64,000 nucleotides of DNA from Bin87 sp964347975 (GTDB taxonomy: Bacteria > Chloroflexota > Dehalococcoidia > Lucifugimonadales > UBA3495), in assembly GCA_964347975.1 (NCBI GenBank), contig CAYGAY010000005.1, forward strand, positions 62,001 to 126,000, read 5' to 3'. Both the position numbers and the translations under genes were made by a program. Positions 48,112 through 56,326 of this stretch are shown here, piece by piece. The notes beneath the pieces were generated by a model. The model had not been told where the DNA came from, ran no database searches, and worked only from the letters and a program-made list of their open reading frames with translations. Every line of letters begins with the position of its first letter. The stretch's first letter is position 1.

Positions 48112-48480
48112 TCAGTATGCCGGCGCGTCCGGGGATTGCTCGGCGTTGCCATTCTCCAGTCGGCGGATACGTTCCTGCAAATCCTTGATTATGGGCTCAA
48201 GTTCGGCCCTAACCTCAGCTCGACCTTCTTCGCGGCCCTCTGCCCGGCCTTCTTCACGTTCAATACGCATACGTTTTCTAGCAAGCGCCATGATTATTAC
48301 CTCTGTGATGACCGTGAAAATCAGCTCTGGGATTACGGAATCTTCCGCATAAGCCCTCAAATTGTCGTAGCTTGCCCAGAGGCCGACCCACAGCGGCGCT
48401 CCTTCCAGGATTGCACCATTCCATATAGCGGCGGCGAATCTCGCCAGCGTGAAAACCGCAAAGCAGACTGGCAACTCCAC
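48112..48480 (-). CDS. Small membrane protein with Glu/Arg coiled-coil tail, unknown
   Basis: A 122-residue protein, GTG start at 48480. Its middle IPELIFTVITEVIIMALA looks like a membrane helix, followed by REEGRAEGREEGRAEVRAEL and a coiled coil. Such EGR-repeat tails are common at the ends of Rpn/PD-(D/E)XK transposase-like proteins in Chloroflexota, so this may be a remnant of one. I cannot assign a function. Confidence 0.45.
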   Translation of the reverse strand: MELPVCFAVFTLARFAAAIWNGAILEGAPLWVGLWASYDNLRAYAEDSVIPELIFTVITEVIIMALARKRMRIEREEGRAEGREEGRAEVRAELEPIIKDLQERIRRLENGNAEQSPDAPAY

Positions 48481-48572
48481 CGCCCGGCCCGGAAAGCCGT
48501 ACGTTGTCGGAGATAGTCAACGATGGAGGTATGCACGGAGTCGAGCATGGCCGGCGATTGTATCATCCCAAG

Positions 48573-48602
48573 TTGGGACGGACGCCGCTGCTGTGCTAAA
48601 AT
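48573..48602 (+). promoter_or_regulatory. Promoter of the second molybdenum hydroxylase gene
   Basis: TTGGGA (48573-48578), 18-bp spacer, and TGCTAAAAT with TAAAAT at 48597-48602. It lies 33 bases before the ATG at 48636. Confidence 0.5.
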
Positions 48603-48635
48603 CGCCTCCAAGCATTACCTGTAGAGAGGCAATTT

Positions 48636-50900
48636 ATGACTAACATCGTGCTCTCCAACACCAACTACAACGTCGTGGGTACGCGGCCCATCCGCCACGA
48701 CGGAGCCGACAAGGTTACCGGGCGCGCGAAATACGGCGCCGATTTTGAGATGAGCGGAATGCTTTTCGGCAAGACGTTGAGGAGCCCCCACGCTCACGCC
48801 CGCATCAAGTCTATTGACATCACCGCGGCCGCGGCCTTGCCTGGGGTCCGCGCGGTAGTAACCGGCGCCGACCTGCCCATCGCCGCCAAGAACAACCCGC
48901 CCTTGTCGGCCCGCGCCGCCAGCGACAACGTCCTCGCCGGAGTGAAGGCGCTGTTCCGTGGTCACCCCATCGCGGCGGTAGCCGCTGACTCAGCCCATGT
49001 TGCTGAAGAGGCAGTCGGCTTGATCAAAGTGGAGTACGAAGTCCTGAACGCCAGCACCAACGTCCTGGACGCCATGAAGGACGACGCCGAGCTACTCCAC
49101 GACGACCTCACCACTACCGAGCTCGGCGAAGCGACGGATAAGCACAGCAACGTCTCCAACCGTTTCGTGTACGAGCAGGGAGACGTGGAAAAGGCGTTTG
49201 AGGAAGCCGATTTTGTCGTCGAGCGCGAATTTAACACCCGCACGGTGCATCAGGGGTACATCGAGCCGCAGAACGCTTCCGCTCTTTGGAATGCGGATGG
49301 ACACCTGACGGTATGGACCAGCACCCAGGGAGCTTTCGTGGCCCGGGATGCTCTGGCCGGGGTGCTGGAGATGCCGGTTTCCCAGATCAAAGTCGTCCCC
49401 ATGGAGATCGGCGGCGGGTTCGGCGGCAAGATCCCGGTGTACCTCGAGCCGGTTGCCGCGCTGCTTTCAAGGAAAAGCGGGCGCCCGGTCAAGATGCAAA
49501 TGAGCCGCACTGAGACCTTCGAAGCCACCGGTCCCACTGCCGGCGCGTGGGTCAAGATCAAGATGGGCGCCAAGCGGGACGGCGCTTTGGTGGCCGCCGA
49601 CGCGGTCCTCATTTACGAAGCCGGCGCATTCCCCGGCTCTTCGCCCGTTACCGCCGGAGCCCAGTGCGTGTTCGCCCCCTACGACCTGGCCAATCAACGG
49701 GTTGAGGGATACGACGTGGTCACCAACAAGCCGCGATCCTTCGCCTATCGCGCTCCAGGCGCCCCGATTTCCGCTTTCGGCGGCGAGCAGGTCGTGGACG
49801 AGCTGGCCGCCAAGTGTGGCATGGACCCGTTGGAGTTCCGCCTGAAGAACGCCAGCAAGGAAGGCAGTCGCCGGGTCGATGGTCCCCAGTTCCGCGTGAT
49901 CGGCAACGTCGAGACCCTCGAGGCCGCCCGGGACACCGACCATTACAAGTCCGAGCTGTCCGGCCCCAACCGCGGACGCGGCGTGGCCAGCGGCTACTGG
50001 ATGAACATCGGGTTGGCATCCAGCGCCAGCATCAGCGTTAACGCCGACGGCACCATCGGCCTGGTGGAAGGTTCGACCGACATCGGCGGTTCCCGCGCCT
50101 CCATCGCCATGCAGGCAGCCGAGGTGCTGGGAATTCCGGCAGAGGATGTCCGACCCAGCGTGGCCGACACCGACTCCGTGGGATACACCTTCCTGACCGG
50201 CGGCAGCCGCACGACGTTTGCCACCGGATGGGCCGCCTACGAATGCGCCCAGGAAATCAAGCGCAAGATGATCGACCGCGCCGGCCAGATCTGGGAAAAA
50301 GACGCCGACGAAATTGACCTGGCCGACGGCATCTTCAAGCACAACTCCGATGAGGATCTTCAGATGTCCTTCAAGGAACTCGCCTCGCAGCTGGCGCGGA
50401 CGGGCGGGCCGGTCTCCGCACAGGTAAGCGTGAGCCCCGGCGGCGAAGGTGGCGCCTTCGGCACCCACTTGGTGGACGTCGAGGTCGATACCGAAACCGG
50501 CAAGGTGGACGTCCTGCGGTACACCGTCGTACAAGACGCTGGAAAAGCCATCCACCCCAGCTATGTGGAAGGCCAGATGCAGGGCGGCGCCGTCCAGGGC
50601 ATCGGCTGGGCGCTCAACGAAGAGTACTACATGAACGACGCCGGCGACATGGTCAACTCCAGTTTCCTCGACTATCGCATGCCCACCAGCCTCGACCTGC
50701 CCATGATCGACACCGTCATCGTAGAAAAAGCCAACCCCGGCCATCCCTACGGCGTGCGCGGCGTTGGCGAGGTGCCCATCGTCCCGCCCATGGCCGCCAT
50801 CGCCAATGCCATCCACAACGCCATCGGCGTCCGCATGGACAACCTGCCTATGTCTCCCGGCGCCGTCTTGGAGGAACTCTGGGAAAAGAACGGCGGCTAG
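48636..50900 (+). CDS. Xanthine dehydrogenase-family molybdopterin-binding (large) subunit, second copy
   Basis: A 754-residue paralogue of the gene at 15464. Conserved points are VVGTRPIRHDGADKVTGRA, RSPHAHARIKSID, VHQGYIEPQNASA, IGGGFGGKIP, SFAYRAPGAPISAFG, VVQDAGKAIHPSYVEGQMQG and GVRGVGEVPIVPP with the active-site Glu. It lacks the AYRCSFR loop of true CO dehydrogenases. FAD and iron-sulfur subunit genes are absent from the window. AGAGAGG lies before the ATG. The two paralogues are similar end to end but clearly diverged, so they likely act on different substrates. Confidence 0.88.
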   Translation: MTNIVLSNTNYNVVGTRPIRHDGADKVTGRAKYGADFEMSGMLFGKTLRSPHAHARIKSIDITAAAALPGVRAVVTGADLPIAAKNNPPLSARAASDNVLAGVKALFRGHPIAAVAADSAHVAEEAVGLIKVEYEVLNASTNVLDAMKDDAELLHDDLTTTELGEATDKHSNVSNRFVYEQGDVEKAFEEADFVVEREFNTRTVHQGYIEPQNASALWNADGHLTVWTSTQGAFVARDALAGVLEMPVSQIKVVPMEIGGGFGGKIPVYLEPVAALLSRKSGRPVKMQMSRTETFEATGPTAGAWVKIKMGAKRDGALVAADAVLIYEAGAFPGSSPVTAGAQCVFAPYDLANQRVEGYDVVTNKPRSFAYRAPGAPISAFGGEQVVDELAAKCGMDPLEFRLKNASKEGSRRVDGPQFRVIGNVETLEAARDTDHYKSELSGPNRGRGVASGYWMNIGLASSASISVNADGTIGLVEGSTDIGGSRASIAMQAAEVLGIPAEDVRPSVADTDSVGYTFLTGGSRTTFATGWAAYECAQEIKRKMIDRAGQIWEKDADEIDLADGIFKHNSDEDLQMSFKELASQLARTGGPVSAQVSVSPGGEGGAFGTHLVDVEVDTETGKVDVLRYTVVQDAGKAIHPSYVEGQMQGGAVQGIGWALNEEYYMNDAGDMVNSSFLDYRMPTSLDLPMIDTVIVEKANPGHPYGVRGVGEVPIVPPMAAIANAIHNAIGVRMDNLPMSPGAVLEELWEKNGG

Positions 50901-50926
50901 ATCGTCGCTCCGGCGGGCTGATAAGA

Positions 50927-50955
50927 GCCGGCGGCAGTATCAAACTGCCGCCGGC
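50927..50955 (+). repeat. Strong GC hairpin after the molybdenum hydroxylase gene
   Basis: GCCGGCGGCAGT and ACTGCCGCCGGC form a perfect 12-bp stem with a five-base loop ATCAA. It starts 27 bases after the stop. There is no T-run, so it is a transcript-stabilising or processing hairpin rather than a classic terminator. Confidence 0.6.
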
Positions 50956-50975
50956 CACCATACAGAGGCAAAACT

Positions 50976-51464
50976 ATGACAACACAAGCAGCAACACCCG
51001 CTAGAGTAGAAGAACGACTTGCCGGTATTGAAAATCGTATTGCCGGTATTGAAAATCGTATGAGCGCTCTGGAAGCCGCAATGACGCTGTTCATTGAGGA
51101 GCAACGGGAGTACCGGCGGGAAATCAATGCCCGCTTTGACAAAATCGAGGAAGACCAGCGGGAATACCGGCGGGAAATCAACGCCCGCTTTGACAAGATG
51201 GAACGGGAAACCAACGCTCGCTTTGACAAAGCAGAACGGGAAACCAACGCTCGCTTTGACAAGATGGAAGGAGAAGTCAACGCCCGCTTTGACAAGATGG
51301 AAGAAAGCCAGCGCGAACACACCCGGGAAGTCAACGCCCGGCTAGGCACGGTGGAGGCTCGCACCGACCGCGTGGCGGACCGCGTCACCAATCTGATGCT
51401 CGCCGTGCTCGGCATTGTGGGAACGCTGTCAGTCGCTGTCATCGTTGCGAGTATTTTCAGCTAG
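50976..51464 (+). CDS. Coiled-coil membrane protein with tandem heptad-like repeats
   Basis: A 162-residue protein made of repeated units (EINARFDKIEE, EINARFDKME, ETNARFDKAE, EVNARFDKME) that form a long coiled coil, plus a duplicated RLAGIENRIAGIENR at the start. A C-terminal helix (LMLAVLGIVGTLSVAVIVAS) anchors it in the membrane. The DNA shows the repeat too, with near-identical units at about 51120-51300. Proteins of this kind occur widely and have unknown roles; they resemble DUF1640 or hemolysin-XhlA-like coiled-coil anchors. Confidence 0.7.
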   Translation: MTTQAATPARVEERLAGIENRIAGIENRMSALEAAMTLFIEEQREYRREINARFDKIEEDQREYRREINARFDKMERETNARFDKAERETNARFDKMEGEVNARFDKMEESQREHTREVNARLGTVEARTDRVADRVTNLMLAVLGIVGTLSVAVIVASIFS

Positions 51465-51497
51465 CCAATAGAGAGCAGTCCGATGAGGAGCGACACC

Positions 51498-52046
51498 ATG
51501 GCCCGCGTACCCTTCGCCACCAGAGACAGCATGGACGCCGCCGGACAGGCGGTATGGGATGAGATTGAATCCTCCCGCGGCGGCGTGCAGCGCAACTATG
51601 CCGCCATTCTCAACAACCCCCAGGCGGCCGGCAGTTTCGCCCACCTGGGCGGCTACGCCCGTTTTGAAACGCCGTTGCCGCCGCGCGTGAAAGCCGTCGC
51701 CGTGCTGACCGCAGCGCGGGAAGCCTGCGGCCACTACGTTTGGACCGTCAACCAGCCGGCCGCTCGCAATGCCGGCCTGGGCGATGCGGAGCTCTCTGCC
51801 ATCCACGAGTACCGCGCGCCCAACGGCCTGTCGGGCGACGATGCCGCCGTGTCCGGCTTCGTAATCGAGCTGCTGCGCCAGCACCGGGTCTCCGACTCCA
51901 CCTTTGAGGCTCTGCGGGGCATCATCGGCGACGCCGGAATTGTTGACCTGCTGGTGGTCGTCGCCTATTACCACGGCCTGGCCCACACTCTGCAGGCCCT
52001 GGACGTAGAACTCCCCGATGGCACGGCGGACGCGCTGACCTACTGA
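51498..52046 (+). CDS. Carboxymuconolactone decarboxylase-like (AhpD-fold) protein
   Basis: A 182-residue protein with the CMD/AhpD all-helical fold. GAGGAG lies seven bases before the ATG at 51498, so I start there. Motif AVLTAAREACGHYVWTVNQP has the Glu-Ala-Cys-Gly-His form, with one Cys only, so the AhpD CxxC redox pair is absent. This favours a decarboxylase-like or thiol-independent role. VAYYHGLAHTLQALDVELP ends the protein. A catabolic role would fit its neighbours. Confidence 0.8.
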   Translation: MARVPFATRDSMDAAGQAVWDEIESSRGGVQRNYAAILNNPQAAGSFAHLGGYARFETPLPPRVKAVAVLTAAREACGHYVWTVNQPAARNAGLGDAELSAIHEYRAPNGLSGDDAAVSGFVIELLRQHRVSDSTFEALRGIIGDAGIVDLLVVVAYYHGLAHTLQALDVELPDGTADALTY

Positions 52047-52162
52047 CTCTGCCGGTCTGCCGCTAACCGTCATCTCATTCTCGCGGCTGGCGGCTTTGCC
52101 GCGCAAACATACACATCGCTTGAACGAATAATAACGCAACACAATAATTACGATTGCGTATA

Positions 52163-52191
52163 TTGACACGGCTGATACCGTTGGATAGACT
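52163..52191 (+). promoter_or_regulatory. Consensus promoter of the peptide ABC operon
   Basis: TTGACA (52163-52168), exactly 17 bp, TAGACT (52186-52191). It would give a leader of about 125 nt, and is the best -35/-10 pair in the window. Confidence 0.7.
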
Positions 52192-52205
52192 ACGCCACCG
52201 ATTTC

Positions 52206-52229
52206 ATGCGCCGGTATTGGCCGGCGCAT
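52206..52229 (+). promoter_or_regulatory. Leader hairpin before the first substrate-binding protein
   Basis: ATGCGCCGG and CCGGCGCAT form a perfect 9-bp stem around a six-base loop, near the expected transcript start. It may stabilise the mRNA or have a regulatory role. Confidence 0.45.
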
Positions 52230-52322
52230 TCCCAGCGAAACTGGAGTGATCCTGTCGATCCCAGCAGCGTCAAATGGAACGTGCGGTTCCTCAACAACGA
52301 AACCTCGCCCGGAGTTAGCCCA

Positions 52323-54176
52323 ATGAGTTGGTTCAAGATTGTCCGCCAGAGCTCGATTCCCTTGGTGATCGCTACCTTGCTTTTCACCCCGATCATCGCC
52401 TGCGGCACGGCTGGCGAATCGGAAACGCCGGCCCAGCAGCCCGCCGCCGCCCAACAACAGCCGGCAGCTCAGCAGGCCGCGCCCGCGCAACCCGCGCCCA
52501 CCGAGGCGTCGGCGGCAGCCCAGCCGTCTGGTTCCGGCCAAACCGCCTCCGACCAGGCCGCCCCCACCGCCGTTCCCCAGGCAGCCCCGGCCGCCGCCAT
52601 GGCTGCCGAACCCACCGGGACGCTCAACACTGGTCTCAAGGAAATGGGACCTTTCTTCCTGCATCCCAGCACCCTGGGCAACCCACAAATCTTCGTTCAC
52701 GGCACTGCGCCCATCGGCGAGGGCTTGCTGCAAGAAGATGTGAACCGTAACGTTCTGGGCCTGCTGGCCGAATCGTGGGAAATTTCCGACGACTTCCTGA
52801 CCTGGACCTTCAAGCTGAACCAGGGCATCCAGTTCCACAAGGGTTACGGAGAGATGACCGCCGAGGACGTGGTGTGGTCGATGCAGCAGTGGGGATTGAG
52901 CAAACACCCCCGGGCCGGCCAGTTGGAGAAGTTCTGGCAAGACCGGGAAGGTTCGGAAATAATCGACGACCACACCCTACAGGTGCACACCGGCGAGCCG
53001 CTGGTTCACGTGATCGCTCAGCGCTGGCACATGACGCCGGGCGGCGCATCCACTTTCATCGCCAGTAAGAGGCAGACCGAAGAGCTCGGCGTAGAGGGGG
53101 CCAGCACGCAGATTGCGGCCACCGGCCCGTGGGAAATAGTTGACCACCGCACGGGCGAGTTCTGGCAGATGGCGGCGGTGCGCGACCACTGGCGCCACAC
53201 TCCCGAGTTCGCGGAGTTCTTCATGTGGGAGATTCCCGAAGAGTCATCGCGGGTCGCCGGCTTCCAGACCGGCAACCTGGACACTTTCCTCATGGGCTAC
53301 GACTCCATTCCCAGCGTTCTGGACGTGGAAGGCGCGCAGCTGATGACGGTGCCTAACGCCATCGTCCAGAGCCTCAGGATCTACGGCAACTGGTACCCCG
53401 TCGAAGGAGTGGAAACCCGGCCGGGCTATGACCCCGAACTGCCCTGGGTGTCCGCGTCGGACGACATCAACTCGCCGGAGTGGGACCGGGCGCGGAAGGT
53501 GCGCCAAGCCTTGATCACCGCCGTTGACCGCCAGGCTCTGGTGGACGAAATTCTGTCAGGCAATGGCAACACCAACACGCCCATACATTCGTACAGCGGC
53601 TTTGAACACTATCTGGACGGTCGGGATTGGCAGTACGACCCGGAAGGAGCCATTCAGTTGTTGGAAGAAGCCGGCTACCCGGACGGGTTCAGCATCACGC
53701 TGACGCCGGCCCTGCGCGGCGCGCCCCAGGAAGTGGAAAGCTGCGAGGCCATCGCCCAGATGTGGAATGACATCGGCCTGGACGTGGACTTCCAGAATAT
53801 TCCCTACAGCACATTGCGTCCCACGCTGGTGGGACGGACGTACCAGGGCGCGACCTGCCACGCTGGCGGCCCCTTGCCCACGCCGGCTAACGGCTTTGGC
53901 AGCTACTTGACTGAAAATCCGTTCAACCGCGGCTTGGAACATGCCTATTCCGATGATCTGATGCGGCAAGCCATGGCCGAGGTGGACCCGGACCAGCGAG
54001 AACTGATGGAGCGCGAACTCGGGCAATTCCTGTTCGACCACGCGCTGACCGACCTCACTTACTACAACATTGACGCGCTCTGGCCCGTTGGCCCGCGCAT
54101 CCAGCCCTGGACTGAACACGTCAGGCGCAGCGACGTGCGGCAAATCAACGGCTACGAGTACATCAAACACCGTTAG
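52323..54176 (+). CDS. ABC transporter substrate-binding lipoprotein, family 5 (first of three)
   Basis: From the ATG at 52323 the protein has 617 residues. A lipobox is visible (VIATLLFTPIIACGTAG), followed by a low-complexity Ala/Pro/Gln linker to about residue 100. The SBP_bac_5 domain shows LLAESWEISDDFLTWTFKL, GIQFHKGYGEMTAEDVVWSM, QIAATGPWEIVDH and YDPEGAIQLLEEAGYPDGFS. It should capture a peptide, nickel complex or other small ligand outside the cell. It is the most diverged of the three paralogues and starts the operon that runs to 62691. Confidence 0.92.
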   Translation: MSWFKIVRQSSIPLVIATLLFTPIIACGTAGESETPAQQPAAAQQQPAAQQAAPAQPAPTEASAAAQPSGSGQTASDQAAPTAVPQAAPAAAMAAEPTGTLNTGLKEMGPFFLHPSTLGNPQIFVHGTAPIGEGLLQEDVNRNVLGLLAESWEISDDFLTWTFKLNQGIQFHKGYGEMTAEDVVWSMQQWGLSKHPRAGQLEKFWQDREGSEIIDDHTLQVHTGEPLVHVIAQRWHMTPGGASTFIASKRQTEELGVEGASTQIAATGPWEIVDHRTGEFWQMAAVRDHWRHTPEFAEFFMWEIPEESSRVAGFQTGNLDTFLMGYDSIPSVLDVEGAQLMTVPNAIVQSLRIYGNWYPVEGVETRPGYDPELPWVSASDDINSPEWDRARKVRQALITAVDRQALVDEILSGNGNTNTPIHSYSGFEHYLDGRDWQYDPEGAIQLLEEAGYPDGFSITLTPALRGAPQEVESCEAIAQMWNDIGLDVDFQNIPYSTLRPTLVGRTYQGATCHAGGPLPTPANGFGSYLTENPFNRGLEHAYSDDLMRQAMAEVDPDQRELMERELGQFLFDHALTDLTYYNIDALWPVGPRIQPWTEHVRRSDVRQINGYEYIKHR

Positions 54177-54221
54177 ACGGCGCCGAAACTCTACAGTGAA
54201 GAGGCAACGACAGGGGTGAAT

Positions 54222-56117
54222 ATGCGCCATTTCTCCAGAATGTCCACGACGGGTTTATCCCTGATTGTGTCGGCCTTAACCCTGGCCCTGGTGGTTGCGT
54301 GCGGCGGGGCGTCGGAAGCTCCGCCGGAGGCGCCAGCCAGCGGGCAAACGTCAAGTCAGCAGAGCGCCGCGCCGGCCGCCCCCGCCGCAACCGAGGCTCC
54401 GGCCGCGGCCCCGTCGTCGCGATCCTCCTCTCCTTCGGCCACGGAGGTCCCGGTGTCCACCGTCGTCATGGCGCCCACGGCCACGCCGCAAACCGCGGCG
54501 CCGGCGATGGCCGCGGAAAAACCGTCCGGCACCTTAGTGGTTGGACAGAAAGAGCTCGGTCCTTTCACGGGCCATCCGGCGCTGACGGGCAACCCGCAGA
54601 TCTTCGTCCTGCAAACCGCGCCCATCGGCGAATCGATCCTGACGGTCAGCAGCGACCTGGTGACCGTGCCGATGTTAGCGCATAGTTGGGACGTCTCCGA
54701 CGACGGTACCACCTGGACCTTCCATTTGAACAAAGGCGTGCAGTTCCACAAGGGTTACGGGGAACTGACCGCCGAGGACATCATCTGGGGTATGCGGCAA
54801 TTCGGCGCCGAGGGCTCCAAGCACGCCCGGGCCTCCAACATTCGTGGGATCTGGAGCAATGAAGACGGGCATGCCAGAGCTCTCGACGATTACACGGTGG
54901 AGCTCTACACCGGCGCGCCGTGGTCGGAGGTGCCGATCAACGAGACCCTGACCAGCCCAGGCGGCGCCGGTACCTGGATCATCAGCAAAAAGCAGACCGA
55001 CGAACTGGGGGCCGAAGATGCCAACAGCCAGATAGCCGGCACGGGTCCCTGGAACCTGGTGGAATTCAGCACCGGCGAATTCTGGCGGATGGAGGCCGTG
55101 GAAGACCATTGGCGCAAGACCCCGCACTTTGCCGAAATGTACTTCCGGGAAATTCCTGAAGAATCGTCCCGGGTGGCTGGGTTCCAGACCGGGAACTTGG
55201 ATACCACTGTGAGTGCCTTCGACTCCCTGGACGTTCTTGCCAGCGTGGAAGGTGCCGAGTTGATGCGCCTGCCCGGCGGGGGAGAATCCGCGCTCAACAT
55301 CTACGGCCAAAACTATGTTGGCATCGGCACGGACGACCAGATGCCTGCCTATGACCCGGAACTCCCGTGGGTTTCCTCGAATCCGGACATCAATTCCGAA
55401 GAATGGGCCAACGCCGTCAAGGTCCGCAAGGCGCTGGCGATCTCCATTGACCGGCAGGGCATTGTCGACACCCTGTTGCAGGGTTATGGCAGCCCGGCGG
55501 TGCTGTGGGAGTTCGGCCAGTACGAAGACACATGGTTGCCTCCGGAGATGCGCTGGGAATACGACCCGGAGCGCGCCAGGCAACTGTTGGAAGAAGCCGG
55601 TTACCCCGATGGATTCAGCATAACGCTGACTCCGTCGCTGCGGGGCGCGCCGGTGGAAGTGGAAGCTTGTGAGGCCATCGCCGCCATGTGGGGCGACATC
55701 GGCGTGGAGGCGAAATTCCAAAAGGTGCCGTACACTACGTTGCGGCCCACCTTGGTCGCCCGCACCTACCAGGGTGCTACCTGCCACGCCGCCGGCATCC
55801 GACTGGAGCCGGGCCAGGGATTTTCCGGTAAGCTCTCGAAGTTGGTGCACGGATCGGTGTGGAGCAGCGGCATAGAACACCCCTGGCTGGATGACAAGAT
55901 TTCCCAGCAACAGGCCGAAGTCAACTACGAAGCGCGGCGTAAGCTGACCATCGAAGTCGCCACCTTCCTTTTTGACAATGTCATCACCAATGTTGGGTTG
56001 TATAATTTCGACGTGGTATGGCCCGTTGGCCCCAAGATCCAGCCGTGGCCCGAAGGCGTGCGCTACCGAGACTTACGGAATATCAACGGCTACGAGTACA
56101 TCCGCCCGCGACAGTAA
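54222..56117 (+). CDS. ABC transporter substrate-binding lipoprotein, family 5 (second of three)
   Basis: A 631-residue lipoprotein, ATG at 54222 with AGGGG just upstream. Lipobox LTLALVVACGGAS, then an Ala/Pro-rich linker (residues about 30-110), then the SBP_bac_5 domain with GYGELTAEDIIWGM, GTGPWNLVEFSTGEFWRMEA and LLEEAGYPDGFSITLTPSLR. It is very similar to the third protein and its linker DNA is nearly identical to that gene, which points to recent duplication or gene conversion. Ligand unknown. Confidence 0.92.
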   Translation: MRHFSRMSTTGLSLIVSALTLALVVACGGASEAPPEAPASGQTSSQQSAAPAAPAATEAPAAAPSSRSSSPSATEVPVSTVVMAPTATPQTAAPAMAAEKPSGTLVVGQKELGPFTGHPALTGNPQIFVLQTAPIGESILTVSSDLVTVPMLAHSWDVSDDGTTWTFHLNKGVQFHKGYGELTAEDIIWGMRQFGAEGSKHARASNIRGIWSNEDGHARALDDYTVELYTGAPWSEVPINETLTSPGGAGTWIISKKQTDELGAEDANSQIAGTGPWNLVEFSTGEFWRMEAVEDHWRKTPHFAEMYFREIPEESSRVAGFQTGNLDTTVSAFDSLDVLASVEGAELMRLPGGGESALNIYGQNYVGIGTDDQMPAYDPELPWVSSNPDINSEEWANAVKVRKALAISIDRQGIVDTLLQGYGSPAVLWEFGQYEDTWLPPEMRWEYDPERARQLLEEAGYPDGFSITLTPSLRGAPVEVEACEAIAAMWGDIGVEAKFQKVPYTTLRPTLVARTYQGATCHAAGIRLEPGQGFSGKLSKLVHGSVWSSGIEHPWLDDKISQQQAEVNYEARRKLTIEVATFLFDNVITNVGLYNFDVVWPVGPKIQPWPEGVRYRDLRNINGYEYIRPRQ

Positions 56118-56247
56118 ACGTGCGGCCAGCCGGCCTGCTGTTACCGTCGGTCACCACGAGAACGTTAAATCGAGAGTATGTTTCTCGTGCCGGGGAGAAT
56201 AGCCTTTTATGGGAATCATGAGAGTGAATTGCGTCCAACTGCCTGGT

Positions 56248-56260
56248 TTTGTGGTAAATT
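56248..56260 (+). promoter_or_regulatory. Candidate internal promoter before the third substrate-binding protein
   Basis: TTTGTGGTAAATT, the core of the element also found before the molybdenum hydroxylase and response regulator genes, in the same orientation relative to the downstream gene. It lies 66 bases before the ATG at 56327 and may give this gene its own transcript. Confidence 0.4.
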
Positions 56261-56326
56261 GCCTGACTACGAGTAATCAACCGGTCTTCGATTCCAAAAT
56301 CCAACTAAACTCGCAATGAGGTGAAC

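Noticed and set aside
49467..50816. 449-codon minus-strand frame
   Set aside because: It is antisense to the second molybdenum hydroxylase gene.
51110..51300. Short DNA repeats that could suggest a CRISPR array
   Set aside because: The units have no unique spacers of equal length, are in coding phase and encode coiled-coil repeats.
52090..52102. Terminator hairpin GCGGC-TTT-GCCGC after the decarboxylase-like gene
   Set aside because: The stem is only five base pairs and has no T-run.
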